Origin: Boswellia sacra
Taxonomy: Eukaryota > Streptophyta > Magnoliopsida > Sapindales > Burseraceae
Direction: 5' to 3'
Length of the DNA stretch: 64,000 nt
Assembly: GCA_013180625.2 (NCBI GenBank)
Contig: SNVD02016092.1
Coordinates: 744,001 to 808,000, forward strand
Under the pieces are notes generated by a model. That model was not told where the DNA came from. It saw only the letters and a list, made by a program, of their open reading frames with translations, and searched no databases. The position numbers and the translations under genes are program-made. Positions 30,555 to 43,599 of this stretch are shown piece after piece. Every line of letters begins with the position of its first letter. Position 1 is the first letter of the stretch.

Positions 30555-33093
30555 AATTTCGTTACAAAAACTGTTTCATTTTAGGGCTTCGAATTATGTT
30601 TTTAATGGATGGAATTTCTAGGCAGCGTTTGGCTTGTGTTTCTTGAATTTAAATAAATGTGTTGGATATGGTTGAGTAGTTTATATATAAGACAGACTTA
30701 TAATGAATTTCTTCGTTGCAGATTGCACCTTTTGATCCTACTAAGAAAAAGAAGAAGAAGAAGGTTGTAATACATGATTCTGGAGACAATTCTCTGGACA
30801 AATTGGCTGAGAAAACTGAGTCATTATCTGGTATCTGAATTTGGATTTTTATTTTTGTGGATGAAAATTGGAGATTATAGATTTTGTGTAAAATATTAGA
30901 ATATAATATGATGATTTTTCTGTATTTTACAGTCTCGGAAGGGATTGAAAGTACTACCTTTACTGGTTTGAAAAAGAAGAAGAAGAAACCAGTAAGTTTG
31001 AAGGCTTTTAAAGTGAATGTTAAAATTTTGTTTTTTTCTTAATTGTGATTGTACTTTAAGCAGCGATTGACGTGTAACTATGCTTTGTGAAAAATTGTAG
31101 GTAGAAACCAGCCTATTGAATGAGGAGAGTTTGGATGCTGCAGGTGACCTGAAAGGTAAGAAGTTGCAAGAATGATTAATGCGGCAGTGGAGTTTATGAA
31201 TGTTGTTTTGTTACCCATTTAGATCGTGCAGGGCAGAAAGAGGTTGACGAAGCCATTGCCGCCTTGCAACAACGTTATCCCTGGGCTGGAAGTGATCGGG
31301 ACTATGAATATGAAGAGGTAACTTGGTTATCTCATTGTAGTTATAGTTCTGTTTTCATACAAATTGGATGGTTCTTTCTTAATCGGTATTTTTTCTTAGA
31401 AGAAAAAAAATATATGTATTGGTATAATTTATGGGTTACAATGAAGTTGAGAGGTTTTTTCATAAATGTTGGTTTCGCTGATGTTTATTGTACATATTAT
31501 GCATTTTATTGCTGTTGATTCTTTTTGTTTCCTTTTGTATCTTTTGTGATTGTATGCAGCTTCTTGGTAGGGTCTTTAACATTCTCCGGGAGAATAATCC
31601 TGAACTTGCAGGAGATAGGCGTAGAACTGTTATGAGACCTCCCCAAGTACTTCGTGAGGGAACGAAGAAAACTGTTTTTGTGAATTTCATGGATCTATGC
31701 AAGACGTATGTTCAGTTTTTGCCTCAGTTTCTTTCAAGACATGCTAATACTTTTCATATAGATTTTCTACAAAATAAACTTTTTTTTCTTTTTAATTTTA
31801 TTTGTCTCTGTTGATGTGTAAGAGACAAAAATTTTGTACTAATTATTTTTTATTTTTTATTTTTGGGATAATTCTATTTGCCCCCTGAGGTTAGGCTTAA
31901 AAAAAATTGAGGACCTCAGTTTTCTGAAATCTAAAATTGCCCCCTGAGGTTACTGTATCACCGTTAGATTTAACGGAAAATGTATTAAACCGTTAGATTT
32001 AACGGAAAATGTATTAAATAATAACTTAATGCTAATATTAGATTTAACAAAAAATGTATTAAATAATAATTTAAAGCTAATAAGCAGTAAAATAGACTAT
32101 AATACCCTTTTCTAAATGGTTTCTAAAGCGTTAAGTTATTATTTAATACATTTTCTGTTAAATCTAACGGTGATACAGTAACCTCAGGGGGCAATTTTAG
32201 GTTTCAGAAAACTGAGGTCCTCAATTTTTTTTAGACCTAACTTCAGGGGGAAATTGGAATTATCCCATTTATTTTTTTGGGCAAATATAGAATGCATCGG
32301 CAACCAGACCATGTCATGGCATTCTTGCTGGCTGAACTGGGTACAAGTGGATCACTTGATGGACAACAAAGGTTGGTTGTGAAAGGGAGATTTGCTCCTA
32401 AAAATTTTGAAGGGATACTGCGTCGTTATGTCAGTAAGTATCCTGTTCATAATTTTTTTCCACCTTAAATGAACTTGAACTCGAAGTTGCTTCTTTGATT
32501 GATTATTAAATTTGATCGATTTTATTTGATGTTTTCAGATGAGTATGTTATCTGCCTTGGGTGCAAAAGTCCTGACACGATACTTACAAAGGAGAATCGT
32601 CTCTTCTTTCTCAGATGTGAGAAGGTATAAATTCACATGCATGTGTCCTTCGCATCATTAACTTTTTAATAATGCCATAGCTACAAAGTTTATATATCTG
32701 TCTATAAAGGTAATAAATACTAATGAATAATGCATTATTGCAACTTTGTTAATACTATATTTACAAAGTCTATATACAAATATATATGCAGAGTTCTTCT
32801 AGCATCAAGTGAATAAAAGATAAATATAAGAAAATCAAGATAATAAATGCTAATGAGCAGCCATTAAAACTATGTAAACAATGTTTGTATACATACTTTG
32901 TAATATAGCGAGAGGCCTATGAAGTAGTGCTGAGGCCTTTGTTGGAGTTTTTCATCTTTTATGGCTGATTACTTTGACTGATAACAATGCTCATCCTTCT
33001 CATTAATTCTTGCAGTGCGGCTCCGGACGATCAGTTGCTCCAATCAAAGCCGGTTTTGTTGCTCGTGTTGGCCGTAGGAATGCTGGTGCATGA
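30433..33093 (+). CDS. EIF2B-beta (eIF2beta): Translation initiation factor eIF2 subunit beta
   Basis: Nine exons: 30433-30477, 30722-30830, 30933-30991, 31101-31155, 31223-31317, 31560-31705, 32291-32433, 32539-32624 and 33016-33093. All have GT-AG borders and consistent phase, giving 271 aa (family about 270 in plants). Subunit of the eIF2 heterotrimer, which delivers initiator Met-tRNA to the 40S ribosome in the cytosol. Visible features: N-terminal [13 protein letters not shown] (lysine block, residues 23-29), a second lysine block at 65-70 (contacts for eIF5/eIF2B), the core ending [20 protein letters not shown] and [20 protein letters not shown], and a C2-C2 zinc ribbon (C223, C226, C244, C247). 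It ends RVGRRNAGA. The ATG is chosen because the next residues match the acidic start of the family. Intron 6 carries a MITE, intron 1 an (AT)n tract. Gene symbol by family name only. Confidence 0.96.
30510..30552. repeat. (AT)n microsatellite in eIF2-beta intron 1
   Basis: About 21 uninterrupted AT units directly preceded by shorter ATATAT/AAATATAC runs. Confidence 0.95.
31864..32267. mobile_element. MITE with long inverted repeats in eIF2-beta intron 6
   Basis: 404 bp. The left arm starts TGGGATAATTCTATTTGCCC and the right arm is its near-perfect reverse complement (…AATTGGAATTATCCCA). Complementarity runs about 150 bases in from each end, through CCTGAGGTTA, GAGGACCTCAG, CACCGTTAGATTTAACGG and ATGTATTAAATAATAACTTAA words. 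Flanks share TTTATTTT (8-9 bp, blurred by the T-rich context), fitting a Mutator- or hAT-derived MITE. It encodes nothing. A diverged relative of its end is at about 60716-60830. Confidence 0.88.
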
Positions 33094-34930
33094 GGTCTGT
33101 TCCAACTCGCCCGGCTTTTGATAACCTGGTTTAGAGTTCTCGTATTGGCTCGAGATTAATTATTGTATTTGCCACGAGTCGATTAAAATATGAATGTCGA
33201 TCTTTTTCGGTTTTGGTATGTTGAAATTTTGGGCTATATTTAAGCCCATTTATGCCTTTTTGGATTGCAAGACTAAAAGAAGCTCAAATTACATGTCTTA
33301 ATTTAGGTAAATTCTTTTTATAGTAAACGCTTGCTACTTTTAGATGGATTATTAATTTTATAAGAACGGAAAAATAAAATAAAATAACTTCCATCACGTA
33401 CGTTTTTGGAAACATTTAAAAAGATTAATCTATTTACATCATGGAGTTGAATTGTCAAAGTCAGCAAATTTATTGTAAAAATCCTTCAAATAGTTTGACC
33501 AATAACACCATCATTTTTTGTAAGAATAATCTATAACTCACCAACAATAATTGTATAAAATGTTGATTGTGGATATAGGTGTACCATTATTTTTTTAAAT
33601 AAATAAAAAATCTACCATATGATAGACAATTTAAAAAGTTACAAACTCAACGTTTCTTTTAACGGTCATTTGCGGGACTCGACAATAGGCAAGTTTGCGA
33701 TAATTTTATAATTTCATTGGAGGTTATTAATAGTATCACAAATTTAAGGTAGGTTTATTACAGAAAATCTCTTAAAATTTATAACGATAGAGATAGAACG
33801 GGTCCCACTAAAATCAACTATAATAAATCAAGCTTTGACGTCTGTGATGACTTGATATCACACCCCCAATGAAGGCCCGAATCTGACGTGGCAAACTCAC
33901 GACTTCTCACGTCCTTTAATCCAATGTATCAATTGAAATGGGTCCCAGTGGCCATTCCAACCGTGATATACCATGCTGTGACCTGTTTAAGTGGTGTCAT
34001 GCTGTGATCGTAACAAAACCTCTTTCATATTTGTTACTCATGAGTTACTTTTTGAAAAAACAGAAAAAAAAAGCACTTGAAAGTTGAAAAAGGTACGTGC
34101 AAGAGTATGCTTCGTTAGATATTTAAAAATATTTATTTTTAAGTATTTTTTAAGAGACTTTGTTATTTGAAAATTAATTTTCAAGCAATTTTCTACTCAT
34201 GTTTCTCTTAAAAAAATTGTAATTAGTTTTGTCGAATTAATAAAATAGATGTTACTATATCTTTAATAATAATTTAAAAAGAGTACATGTATGTAGAATT
34301 TTCGGGAACACGAGATTGTTAAAAGGGTGGAACAACTCACTTTACACAAAATGTTTTCTTAAAAAGTACTTTCATAAAAGATTGTTTTAAATAGATTATT
34401 GATATTTTTCATTGCATCCTTTAGATTTGATGAACTAATAATATCTTTCGAACGTTTAATAAAAATCAAAAATTACGATATAGAAATAATGTTATATTTA
34501 TTAATTTAATTATATAAATTGATATGCTATTGTTAATTTATTATATAATTAAGATATTATTAGTATATTATATGATTATAAGTTTAATATAAAAATAATA
34601 ATTATAGTCAATATAATTAATTTTATAAATTCAATCTTTCAATCGCTTGGAAGTAGACGAGTCTATGTGAAGATCTTAAATTGTTAATTTTAACCAATTA
34701 TAAGGGTTATTATACATTTTACCAAATATTAGGGATCCGATGGGAATTATTGTAAAATTATACCCAACATCAACGGCAACGCACCTCTTTTTAAAATTTG
34801 GGAGTCTGATTAGGCAAGGGCACAATAGTAATTTCAAAAGACCCAATCAACTTGGTAAAAAGAAAAACAGAGTAGACCCGAACCGCCAAGACAAAGAAAA
34901 ATCGAAACGCGAACACACATTACTCTCTTC
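33094..34930. other. Intergenic region between eIF2-beta and the SANT-bromodomain gene
   Basis: AT-rich; the first 100-200 bases should be eIF2-beta 3' UTR. No open frame with recognisable similarity. No RNA gene was identified by eye. Confidence 0.5.
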
Positions 34931-34940
34931 TCCCCCTCTC

Positions 34941-34948
34941 TATAAATA
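34941..34948 (+). promoter_or_regulatory. TATA box of the SANT-bromodomain gene
   Basis: TATAAATA in a C/T-rich context (CCCCCTCTC upstream), about 295 bases before the chosen start codon, which leaves a long leader. Confidence 0.55.
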
Positions 34949-35163
34949 CAAATATAAATCTTAATCTCGAAATTTTATTTTATTTTATTTAAATATTTGT
35001 AAAAAAAATAAAAACATATAATCAACAACGAACGGAATATAAGGAAAAGAAGAACCCAATCAAAACAACAAAGCAAAAACCCTAAAACGATAAAACAAAA
35101 CAAAACAAAAAAAAAACCAACGAGAACATAAACATAAATCTAATAATGAAATAAAAGTTGTCG

Positions 35164-35273
35164 ATGAAGGTGATGATGATTATGATGAGGAGGAAAGAGC
35201 AAGACATGAGATGAGCGTCGTAGGACTAGTCTCGTCTCGTTCATGGCTAGCGAACACGAAACGACGTCGCTAA
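35164..35273 (+). promoter_or_regulatory. Upstream ORFs in the SANT-bromodomain leader
   Basis: uORF1 at 35164-35214 encodes 16 residues rich in Met (MKVMMMIMMRRKEQDMR). uORF2 starts at 35211 in another frame, overlapping uORF1's end, and ends at 35271-35273, inside the main coding sequence whose ATG is at 35243. A minimal ATG-AAA-TAA precedes both near 35146. Such overlapping uORFs usually lower main-ORF translation. This assumes the leader is not spliced and that transcription begins near the TATA box. Confidence 0.5.
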
Positions 35274-38200
35274 GGTGGGGCACGTTAGAGGAGTTGTTGC
35301 TAGCGTGTGCCGTGAACCGTCACGGGACCAGGAGCTGGGACTCCATAGCCATGGAAGTAGCCAACCGAACTTCGACTCTGTTGTCTCTTACTCCGCAGAA
35401 CTGTAGGGACAAGTTCTATGATCTTAAGCGACGGTTCATGGCTCAAAACGACGCCGAATCGACCAGCTTGGTTCCTTTGGTTGACCAGCTCAGACAGATT
35501 CGTGTCCAGGAGCTCCGCGCCGAGGTTCGACGCCGGGACGTTTCGATCGTGTAAACTTTTCAATCTCTTTCGAGATCTGAGAGAGGGAGATTCGGTTTTC
35601 GTTGAGATCTATGATACGACGGTGTCGTTTTTTGTTGTGTCGTTTTTGCAGGTCCTTGGAATTGAAGTTGAAGAAGTTGGAGGAGGAGAGGGCGAAGAGC
35701 TTGAAAGCGGAAGAGGCAGATCTGGAGAGAGACAGAAAGGCTTCGCCGGATATTGTCGCCGGCAAATCTTCGAACGCCGACGGCGACGGAGACTCGGACG
35801 AGCGCGAGAATCGATCCTTCAACGAATCCAATTCCACGTCACAAAAAGCCGAAACGAAGACCAGGAAACAAAACGACGTCATAGAGGGAGAGAAAGAACC
35901 GAAGGTAAAACACGAACCGGATGGGGAAAATGATCCGGTTCCGGCTCGAACCGGGGATGAACCGGACCGCGATCGGAATTGGTCATCCAACGGTAAATTA
36001 AATGGAAATGTAAAGTACGATGATGACGAGAATGACAAACCGGTATCGGAGGGGAAAATGGAGACCAATAAGAATAAAACGAGTGGGCTCAGTGAGTCAA
36101 ACGAGTTGTGGGACGAGTCGAAGAGGGAGGGAAAAGAGGTGGGGGTGGCCTCGAAGCAGAGCAGTGATGTGCAAAGCTCGGCTAGCTTGTCGAAGAATAA
36201 ACGGCATCGCAGTGAGGATAGTAATAGAGGTGGTGGCGCTGCTGCTGCTGCTGCTGCTGCTGCTGCATGTAGCAGTGGCGAGGAGCCCGACGTCTTGGAG
36301 GTTTCTCCTGCCACCAAAAAGGTGATGGCCGTAAAATCTGAGCCGTTAGTTAGGTTCCTTGGGATGGTACGGTCGCATCGGCTCGGCTCGCACTTTGAGC
36401 GGCGGCTTCGGAGCCAGGTACTTTTTAAATCGAATATTCTTTATTTGAAAAAATAATAATAATAATAAAATCCTTCTAATTTACCCAAAAAAAAAAAGAG
36501 GTGAGCGGACCTAAACACACTGCGCCAAGCGCAACTCAAAATGAGCCAATGACAGCTTTCCACTTTACGTAATTGATGGACTAATTTGTCAAAAAGGAAA
36601 TATTTCGTGGTGTTTTGGTCCAATCGGTAAAATACATTCTACACCGCGTTGTCGTCGAAAAGTTTTCTAGTTGAGGCAGTAAGAAAGGACGGTGTGGATG
36701 CGTCTAACCTATAAACGTGGGTCCCAAATTACTAGGATTTTGGAAAAACTGTGCTTTGGAGTACGGTTAAAGTATTAACTTTTTGTTTTTCTTTTTTTAA
36801 TTGATAAATAAAAGAAAAAAGATATTCCTAAAAATGTTTTCTTAAGACATTCCCATTTTTGTTTTGTCTCGTTGCAAGTGTTTGTTGTTTATTTATTTTA
36901 AGGATTTCATTAGTCATTTCGGACCCTTGACCTTGACTGGCCAGCTATCTCATTTCTTAAGTAACCACGTGAAGGGTGAACCCAAGCATTCTTTTTTTTT
37001 TTTTTTTAAAGGACCAACACCTTCGCGATGATATTTGTTTGCTAGGCTAGTCTGGGCCAGGAAGATTTGTTTGAGATGGTGAGTGATGGAGCGGTGGAAC
37101 TTTGAATTTGAAACCCACCCAGTCCTACGGCCCATGCCCATTACATTTCCCAACATGATCATCATTTCAAGAGTTTAAATGGCATGGTATTATGCTCTTG
37201 AAATCATTTCTGAAAAACATCTTATGTTTTATTATTTTAATTTTGATTATGTTATATTAAAAAAGACTTAAAAACTTATTTTACTTTTCACAACATAATC
37301 ATGTTACGGGGAATGGAAAGGCATACTGTTGATGTATGGTTAGATAATTTTCTGGGTGTGCATCTACGTTGGGCAATGATTTGTAACATGATCGGACGGA
37401 TATCCTGATATGTCTGTCGGTCCTATGTTTTTGGATATGTTGAAAGTATGTTTTAATCTCTTAAATAATCGTCAAAATAATTTTGAAGTACTTGATGGGA
37501 CCAACCCGTTGTGATTAGAGTGAAATTAATTCTATTTTCAATTATTTTACCATTTTCTTGAGAATAACATCATCTTTGTTCCGATATATTTGGCAAAGAT
37601 TTTTCACCTACTCCAATCTTGGCTGACAAAGTGTTAGAATATGCCAAATTTAATAATATATAAAATAAATAAATAAATAAAAAGTAGTTTTTGCATGTGT
37701 GACTTTCTGGGCCAAAAAAGGTTTGCTGCAGTTCCTTCTCTGTTTGCTTTGCTTTGATGCCGTTGCCTGCATCGGCCGCTTTGGTCTTTGTTCTATTTAG
37801 AATCGAATATGAAACGTGGTCGATCTTCAGCTTTATCTCGAGAAGCCCACGTTGGCTTTGGACCAGAGATAACGACACCGTGTCTTTCTCTTGCTTGTAT
37901 GGCACTGATGTTGTGTTCGGGTGTGTATGGTATGCTTTTGCCAACTGTTAGGTCGACCTTGCATTTAGAAGTATCGACGGGTGTTTAGTGGCTTACGAGT
38001 GGGGTCCATGATCAGGTGTATTGGTCCTCATTTTAATGTTCAACAGTTTCTGTTTTTCTGTTCACGCCAACTGGCTTACGTGTAACGGAACATTTTTTTC
38101 TGTAAAGAGGAAAAAAAAAAAAAAAGGCTTCTTCTCTTCTGCAGTAAACAACAGAAAGCCTGAAAGCGGTATTTACCACGAGTCGTTACTCACTCACTCC

Positions 38201-39669
38201 CTTCCACTGTCCAACCTTCCATTCATCCTCACGTGGGACACTGCTACTCTATTGGAATCCAAAAGCTCCTGAAATCAGTGCTTTTTCTGGATATACGTTT
38301 GTAATGATATGGTCAAACCTGCCTTTGCCTAAAGTCTCGTGGATTGGAGTATAGCTTGATAGGTGACTTTGTTCCATGAGTGCCCTTCAACACCTGATCC
38401 CGAAATGAAAGTCAAATTACTGTATTACCCTTCAATTCAGAGTTTGAATTAATCTTTACTTGGATTTTTTACATTACATGTATCCATCTGTTACCATTAT
38501 TACTGCAATGCACGATTATCTTGTTTATTTATTAATTTTCACAAACTTGATTTGTTCAACTAAGATGGAAGTCTTTATGTAAGGTTAATGTCTTTTATTC
38601 TTCACATCACAATCTTCTGCTGTAGACTGATAAAACCATACATGTGCTTTTCTTTTTATTTATTTTTTTGTAGGAATCTGAAAGGTACAAAAAGTTGATA
38701 AGGCAGCACATAGATCTTCAAACAATACAATCCAGGCTTGACAGAGGGCTTTATTCTGATTGTTTTCAAGGATTCTTTAGGGATCTGCTGCTCTTATTCA
38801 ACAATTTCATAATTTTCTTCAGAAAGAGCTCTCAAGAATATGCTGCTGCACAAGAACTCCGGGCTCAAGTTATCAAGGAAATGACTGACATGCTTCGAAA
38901 ACCATGGAGCACAAATGTTAAACGTGAACCTGAACAACAAAAACCAGCTCCTGTATCACTTTCAAAACCCAATAGAGCTTCAACCATGGTAGTGTGTGGT
39001 AAACGCAGCTCTGTCAAACCAATATCAGAGAATGCTAATAGCAGAAAAGGAGATAAGAAAGAGAGGGACGTCGAAGAAAAACCAAAGGTGAATGAAAAGA
39101 AGATTAATGGTTCGTTTGTTGGTATTGAGGAGAAGGGTGTAAAGAAGAAAAGGAGCAATGAAAGGTTAGCTTCAGGACGTAGGAATTTAAGAACTAGCAA
39201 CAAGAGTGGAGAAGTGAAACATCAATATGGGGGTAATGAGCTTAGTTCTCATGATGCCTTAGAGGTTAAGATGGACAAGAAGGAAATTGCTGTAAAAAAG
39301 AAGCAAGGGGCAGCAAGCTTCTTGAAACGGATGAAACAAAATTCACCGAGTGATGTGGTTGAAAATGATGATGACGACGATGACGAAGATGATTCGGAGA
39401 ATGAGAGCAAAGATAGTAAAGTAGAAGAGGGGGAGAAGAAGAGGACGGGAAGGAAGAAAGATGTGAGGAGTGAAAGGGTAACAAGGAGTTCTAGAGGAAG
39501 AGGGGCAAGGGAAGAGAGTGGAAGAGCGAAGAGAGGAGTGGGCCGGCCGCCAAAAAGATCAGTGGCGAGTCCGCCAGAGTCAACAGGAAAGCGAGGGAGA
39601 GACAATGGTGAAAGTGAGGCTGGGGTGGGTGGTGGAGGCAGCAGAGCTAGGAAAAGAACAAGGAGGTGA
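35243..39669 (+). CDS. SANT/Myb-like plus bromodomain chromatin protein
   Basis: Three exons: 35243-35550, 35652-36417 and 38674-39669, in phase, giving 689 aa. Residues about 9-66 form a SANT/Myb-like domain (W12, W32, then NCRDKFYDLKRRF), followed by coiled coil (SLELKLKKLEEERAKSLKAE). A long charged linker follows, with a poly-Ala run (residues 299-308, coded by GCT repeats at 36238-36267). A plant-type bromodomain occupies about 330-435 (FLGMVRSHRLGSHFERRL, then LIRQHIDLQTIQSRLDRGLY, FFRDLLLLFNNFIIFF). A Lys-rich tail follows, with an acidic D/E run near 588-607 and an AT-hook-like VGRPPKRS near 648. It matches the Arabidopsis family of Myb-bromodomain proteins, nuclear and presumed acetyl-lysine readers; I do not assign a member. 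The 2.26-kb intron 2 splits the bromodomain. The second first-exon donor GT|GTAAAC was chosen because it keeps the frame. Confidence 0.9.
36418..38673 (+). other. Intron 2 of the SANT-bromodomain gene
   Basis: 2256 bases, GT…TAG, no coding similarity. Short T and A runs only; the small frames on either strand are not conserved-looking. It contains no terminal-repeat element I could identify. Confidence 0.7.
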
Positions 39670-41343
39670 AGGTGATTGTTGTATAATGTATATTATCGAG
39701 AGGCTTTTTTTCTTTTTCTTTTTTTGGCATCTGCCTTACTTTTTTTTCTCCTTTTTTTTTCTTAAAAAAAATTTTTGTTGCTCAGTTTAGTGGTTTTAGC
39801 TAGAGAAGAAAAAGGAAAGGATTCGAATAGACAGAATGCATGACAAAAGAAATTTGTGTTGTGAAGTTGGTAGAATATTTTGTGACAACGATTGCCCACA
39901 CCGCATGTAGAGGAAAAGATGAAGAACTACTAGGCCTTCTGAATTTGGTTTGTTTTATTTGTTTTATAAAACATGGAAAACAAAACGCGGCATAACAAAC
40001 CATTGGGTTTAATGAAATCAACGAAGGAGACTTAAAAGCAGAAACGGGAAGATGTTACTCGGACAATCGTCAATAAAGTTGAAAAAGGATAAAAATATTT
40101 TTAAGAATTAATATAACACCACCGCCCACGGTAGGGTTCACATGTTATATACATTATGTTAAGTGTATGAAATGGAATTGGATTCAATAATTAAAAAGGT
40201 TTGTTGGAAGACATTTATAGCAACCTCTTAATACAGGCTCGAGACAGTTGGAATATCAAATATGGACGATTCATAACTAAAAAAAAAAATATCAACACTT
40301 TTAACAAAGTTTAATGACTCAAAAGTCTATATGGTTGATGTAGCATGTTATCATATCATGAAACCTTGTTGTACAAGTGTTAAAATTTAATTAGATATCT
40401 TAAAGACGGAGACTTGAGAATTGAATATTATTTTTTTAAATTTTAAATAGAGTAATATTGCATGTAGAATAGATCTTGTGCAACGAATTTAAATAATTAA
40501 TAAAATATGACAATCGCAAAATTTGACATTGTTCTCCAATGGTTGAGATGAACGGTACAAGTCGACGTCAAATAGAATGCTTGAGCCTTGAAGGAATTGA
40601 CTTCATCATTGGTTAAACCAATCAGTGACGATAGTGTGTATACCTTGTGGAGTAAACTCGGTTTAATCATTTTTTCTAAATACTTATTCCTCAATCTTGA
40701 TATAAATAAATAATATTTGGTTCTAAAATTTCTTGATCAATCATAAAATCATTATTAGTTAAACTAGCAAGTTTGAGGCCTTATTTCTCCTTTTCCATGT
40801 TAAATTTGTGATTTTTTTTTTAAGAGTCACATCAAATTGAGAATTTGTAAAATTTGCATTACATGCCGTTATATTTATGTATTGACTTGTACATTTGTAA
40901 CAAAAATAAATAACAGTAAATACCTCATATAAGGATTTTAAAATTTAATACACAAAGACTCATTAACGATACTTGACCACTTTTAACTGATAGTTTGAAG
41001 TTAATTGGAGTTAATTTTAACTATAATATCATAGTTTTTTATGAGTGTTGTTACTCTCACAAACTATTCATACAAACTCGCTTATATAAATTTATATAGT
41101 ATTATTGAATGATTATCAGATTATCCACAATAATTAACATAATAAAATTTTGATATTTAATTATCCAATTAAATCATAAAATATAAATTTATAAGAATAG
41201 TATTACTATTTCTTTATTGAATAATTCAAAATGTATAACCAACTTAAAGTCATTAGACATGTGGATCGTACTTTATTTATTAAAAATTCTTTAATTGTTT
41301 TTTATCTATCTAATAAATTTGTATAACATTAAGTTGTATATAT
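39670..41343. other. Intergenic region, no gene seen
   Basis: The T-rich first 120 bases are probably 3' UTR of the bromodomain gene. The rest is AT-rich and featureless to the target site of the LTR element. Confidence 0.55.
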
Positions 41344-41348
41344 TTAAC
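41344..41348. repeat. TSD TTAAC, left copy
   Basis: TTAAC precedes the left LTR and follows the right LTR at 49429-49433. Confidence 0.92.
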
Positions 41349-41800
41349 TGTTATGGCCATAACAATATTGGGCTCAATTATTTCTAATACAGTAAGCCCA
41401 TTACTGAAGCCCAGTATTTGGGCCCATTGTCTGGGTTCCGCAATGACCCATCTTGGCTCAATTAATTCTGATACAGTAAGCCCATTACTGTAGCCCATTA
41501 TTTGGGTCCCACAATGGCCCATCCTGACTCCTATATAAACCCTCCGAATTATTGCTCAAGGTATGCACACTTTTCTGAACTTATTCTCTCTCTAAATTTC
41601 CTTTATTTTTGAGAGCTTCTCTCTCTAGGAAATTCTCCCAGAAAATTTCGGAGTGCCGGAAACTGACTTGAGCGTCGGAGGGTTCTCCCCGGCACCACCG
41701 CCGGCACCCCTGACTGTTTTTCTTTGCTCGCAGGACTGGACCCGACGTACAACCCAAGTTCCGACCCGCTTCCCGGCCGTCTGAAAATTGTGCATCAACA
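41349..41800 (+). repeat. Left LTR of the 41-49 kb element
   Basis: 452 bp, TGTTATGGCC…GCATCAACA. TATA-like TATATAAA at 41532-41539. It contains two internal copies of an AATACAGTAAGCCCATTACTG-type segment about 80 bases apart. Confidence 0.92.
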
Positions 41801-41875
41801 GTTGGCGCCGTCTGTGGGAACGACAATCTAAGCCTCTTTAGTTGTTGCTCCTATCCAAACGTACTCAAACTCATC

Positions 41876-42534
41876 ATGAGTCACGAATCCCAACACTCAA
41901 CCTCCCTAGAGGTTGACGAAGAAATCGAGGTTGAAGCACCTCCTCGACGCCGAAGGGTAGTTGATACAGGGAGAGCATTGGTGATATCTTCTGGGGTGGG
42001 ACCTAACCTCAGGCAACCCCGACTCCCACTTAGAAGACCAAAGTAGGGCAAGACAAATCGATTAACTACCATGGAACACACCATGCGAAATTTCAGTGAA
42101 CAGATGAATCGTATGGTGACTGTGTTCAACCAAGCATTTGGACAAAGTGCCCAGCCGGCTACAAACACTACTGAGAATAATCCAATAAGTGCCATGGTAG
42201 TACCTAATGTCCAGACGGATGTTGGTGGACGTCCTGATTTAGTCGCCTAGACTACTGGATTGCCTCGCCATCAGGTTTTTCAACCGAATCTTCCCCATCC
42301 TATTGTTTAAGGAGGGGATGGTCGTCCACAGATTCCCTCTCCCTTGCATATCATATCTGAACAACAATTAGCAGCAGTAGACCTTCGACACTCTCTGGAC
42401 AAGAAACGCCATACAAGCGTTGAGCAGGTACCAAGGAGAAGTAATTTGATCAGCCAGCTTATTCTTATCATGGTCCTTACGCTCCGGGGGTTAATTATTA
42501 GTCAAAAACAAACCACCCCCACCAGAAGAGTCTG
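41876..42534 (+). pseudogene. Gag-like N-terminal region of the LTR element, with stops
   Basis: Starts ATG at 41876 (MSHESQHSTSLEVDEEIEVE, then APPRRRRVVDTG). Further on, MEHTMRNFSEQMNRMVTVF lies in the same general frame. In-frame stops occur at about 42044, 42248 and 42309. Charged and low in complexity, like the start of Gypsy Tat-type gag proteins, but without the capsid core, so the assignment is tentative. Reading becomes meaningless near 42540, where the antisense element begins. Confidence 0.5.
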
Positions 42535-42540
42535 ACGTCC

Positions 42541-43560
42541 TCGTCGGAAGGATGTTGTTGTTGCCCTCCGCACTTTTCATCATCATGTGATCTTCCTCTC
42601 CCAAATAGCAATCCCACATGCTACTGCCTCAGAATTAGATACTCCCTTTCTCTAACTCCCCTAGCTCCAATGATTAAGGATCTCGCCTGCATCCTTGTCC
42701 TACTGTCTCGCGAAAATAGGAGGAGCTCCTTGGCTTGTTGGTGCCCACCTAATCAACCAAGTCTCTAAAGGCATTAGGAACTCACACGATTAACCTCAGT
42801 TTGTAGCTTTGCCCAAAACTACAATAATATTGACAACTACCCCCAGCTGTCCACTTTAGAATTGGGCCTCGATGCAATGTGCTAGCTGCTCTCCCCGGTG
42901 CTACACTCTAATGGGCTGCATCAAGTCACCCGAACCCAATTCTCTCATGTGACTCCGACCACACGCTGTTGTTGCAGATTTCTCCCCATGTAGCGCAATC
43001 ATCCCCGATCAATTTACCCTCAAATTGATGATGATTTGCAGTCTCTACTCAACTCCATTCCCCCATGGTTTTGAAAAAGCGCCACTGAAAATCTGCTCAT
43101 GAACCGCACCCACGATTCTCTATCTTCTGGATTTAGAAGATACGACACCACATAACAACTCCACTGCCTCAGTCCGTCGGGCAAGCTGTTGAAGACCTGT
43201 GCCTTCATTTCATTAGTGCATTCACCCATGAAAGCACCATTTGTCACTACAATGCATCCCCATGATACCAGCACGCCAAATGAACTCTCTATGCTGAATA
43301 TTCACCTCATTCAGCAGCTCATTTCACTATCCGCTGCTCCCTAGCTCGGATATATGCCACTGGTAAGGAACTGATGTCAGGGGGTCATCGTACCATCAGC
43401 CCTCTCACTGTAGTGATCACCCATATCAATCAATTGGTAAGGGTTTTTGGAAGTCCAGGACGCACCCCATTTGCATCCTTGACGGCGAACACCTCGAACC
43501 ACCCCGCCGGATCCATATGTGCCATCAAAAAGGACTCCATTTCCATGTCAAACCCAATCT
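42541..43560 (-). other. Unassigned left part of the nested antisense element
   Basis: No recognisable RT, integrase or chromodomain. A minus-strand frame at 43020-43274 (GAFMGECTNEMKAQVFNSLP, then DGLRQWSCYVV) is not a family I recognise. The region may include a further small insertion. Confidence 0.4.
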
Positions 43561-43599
43561 CCAATTGCCTAGTCGACTGAAATGGCCTCACCTCATGTT

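Noticed and set aside
35490..36317. 275-aa minus-strand frame opposite the bromodomain gene
   Set aside because: It is a shadow of the Ser/Glu/Lys-rich exon 2 and has no recognisable domain or splice context.
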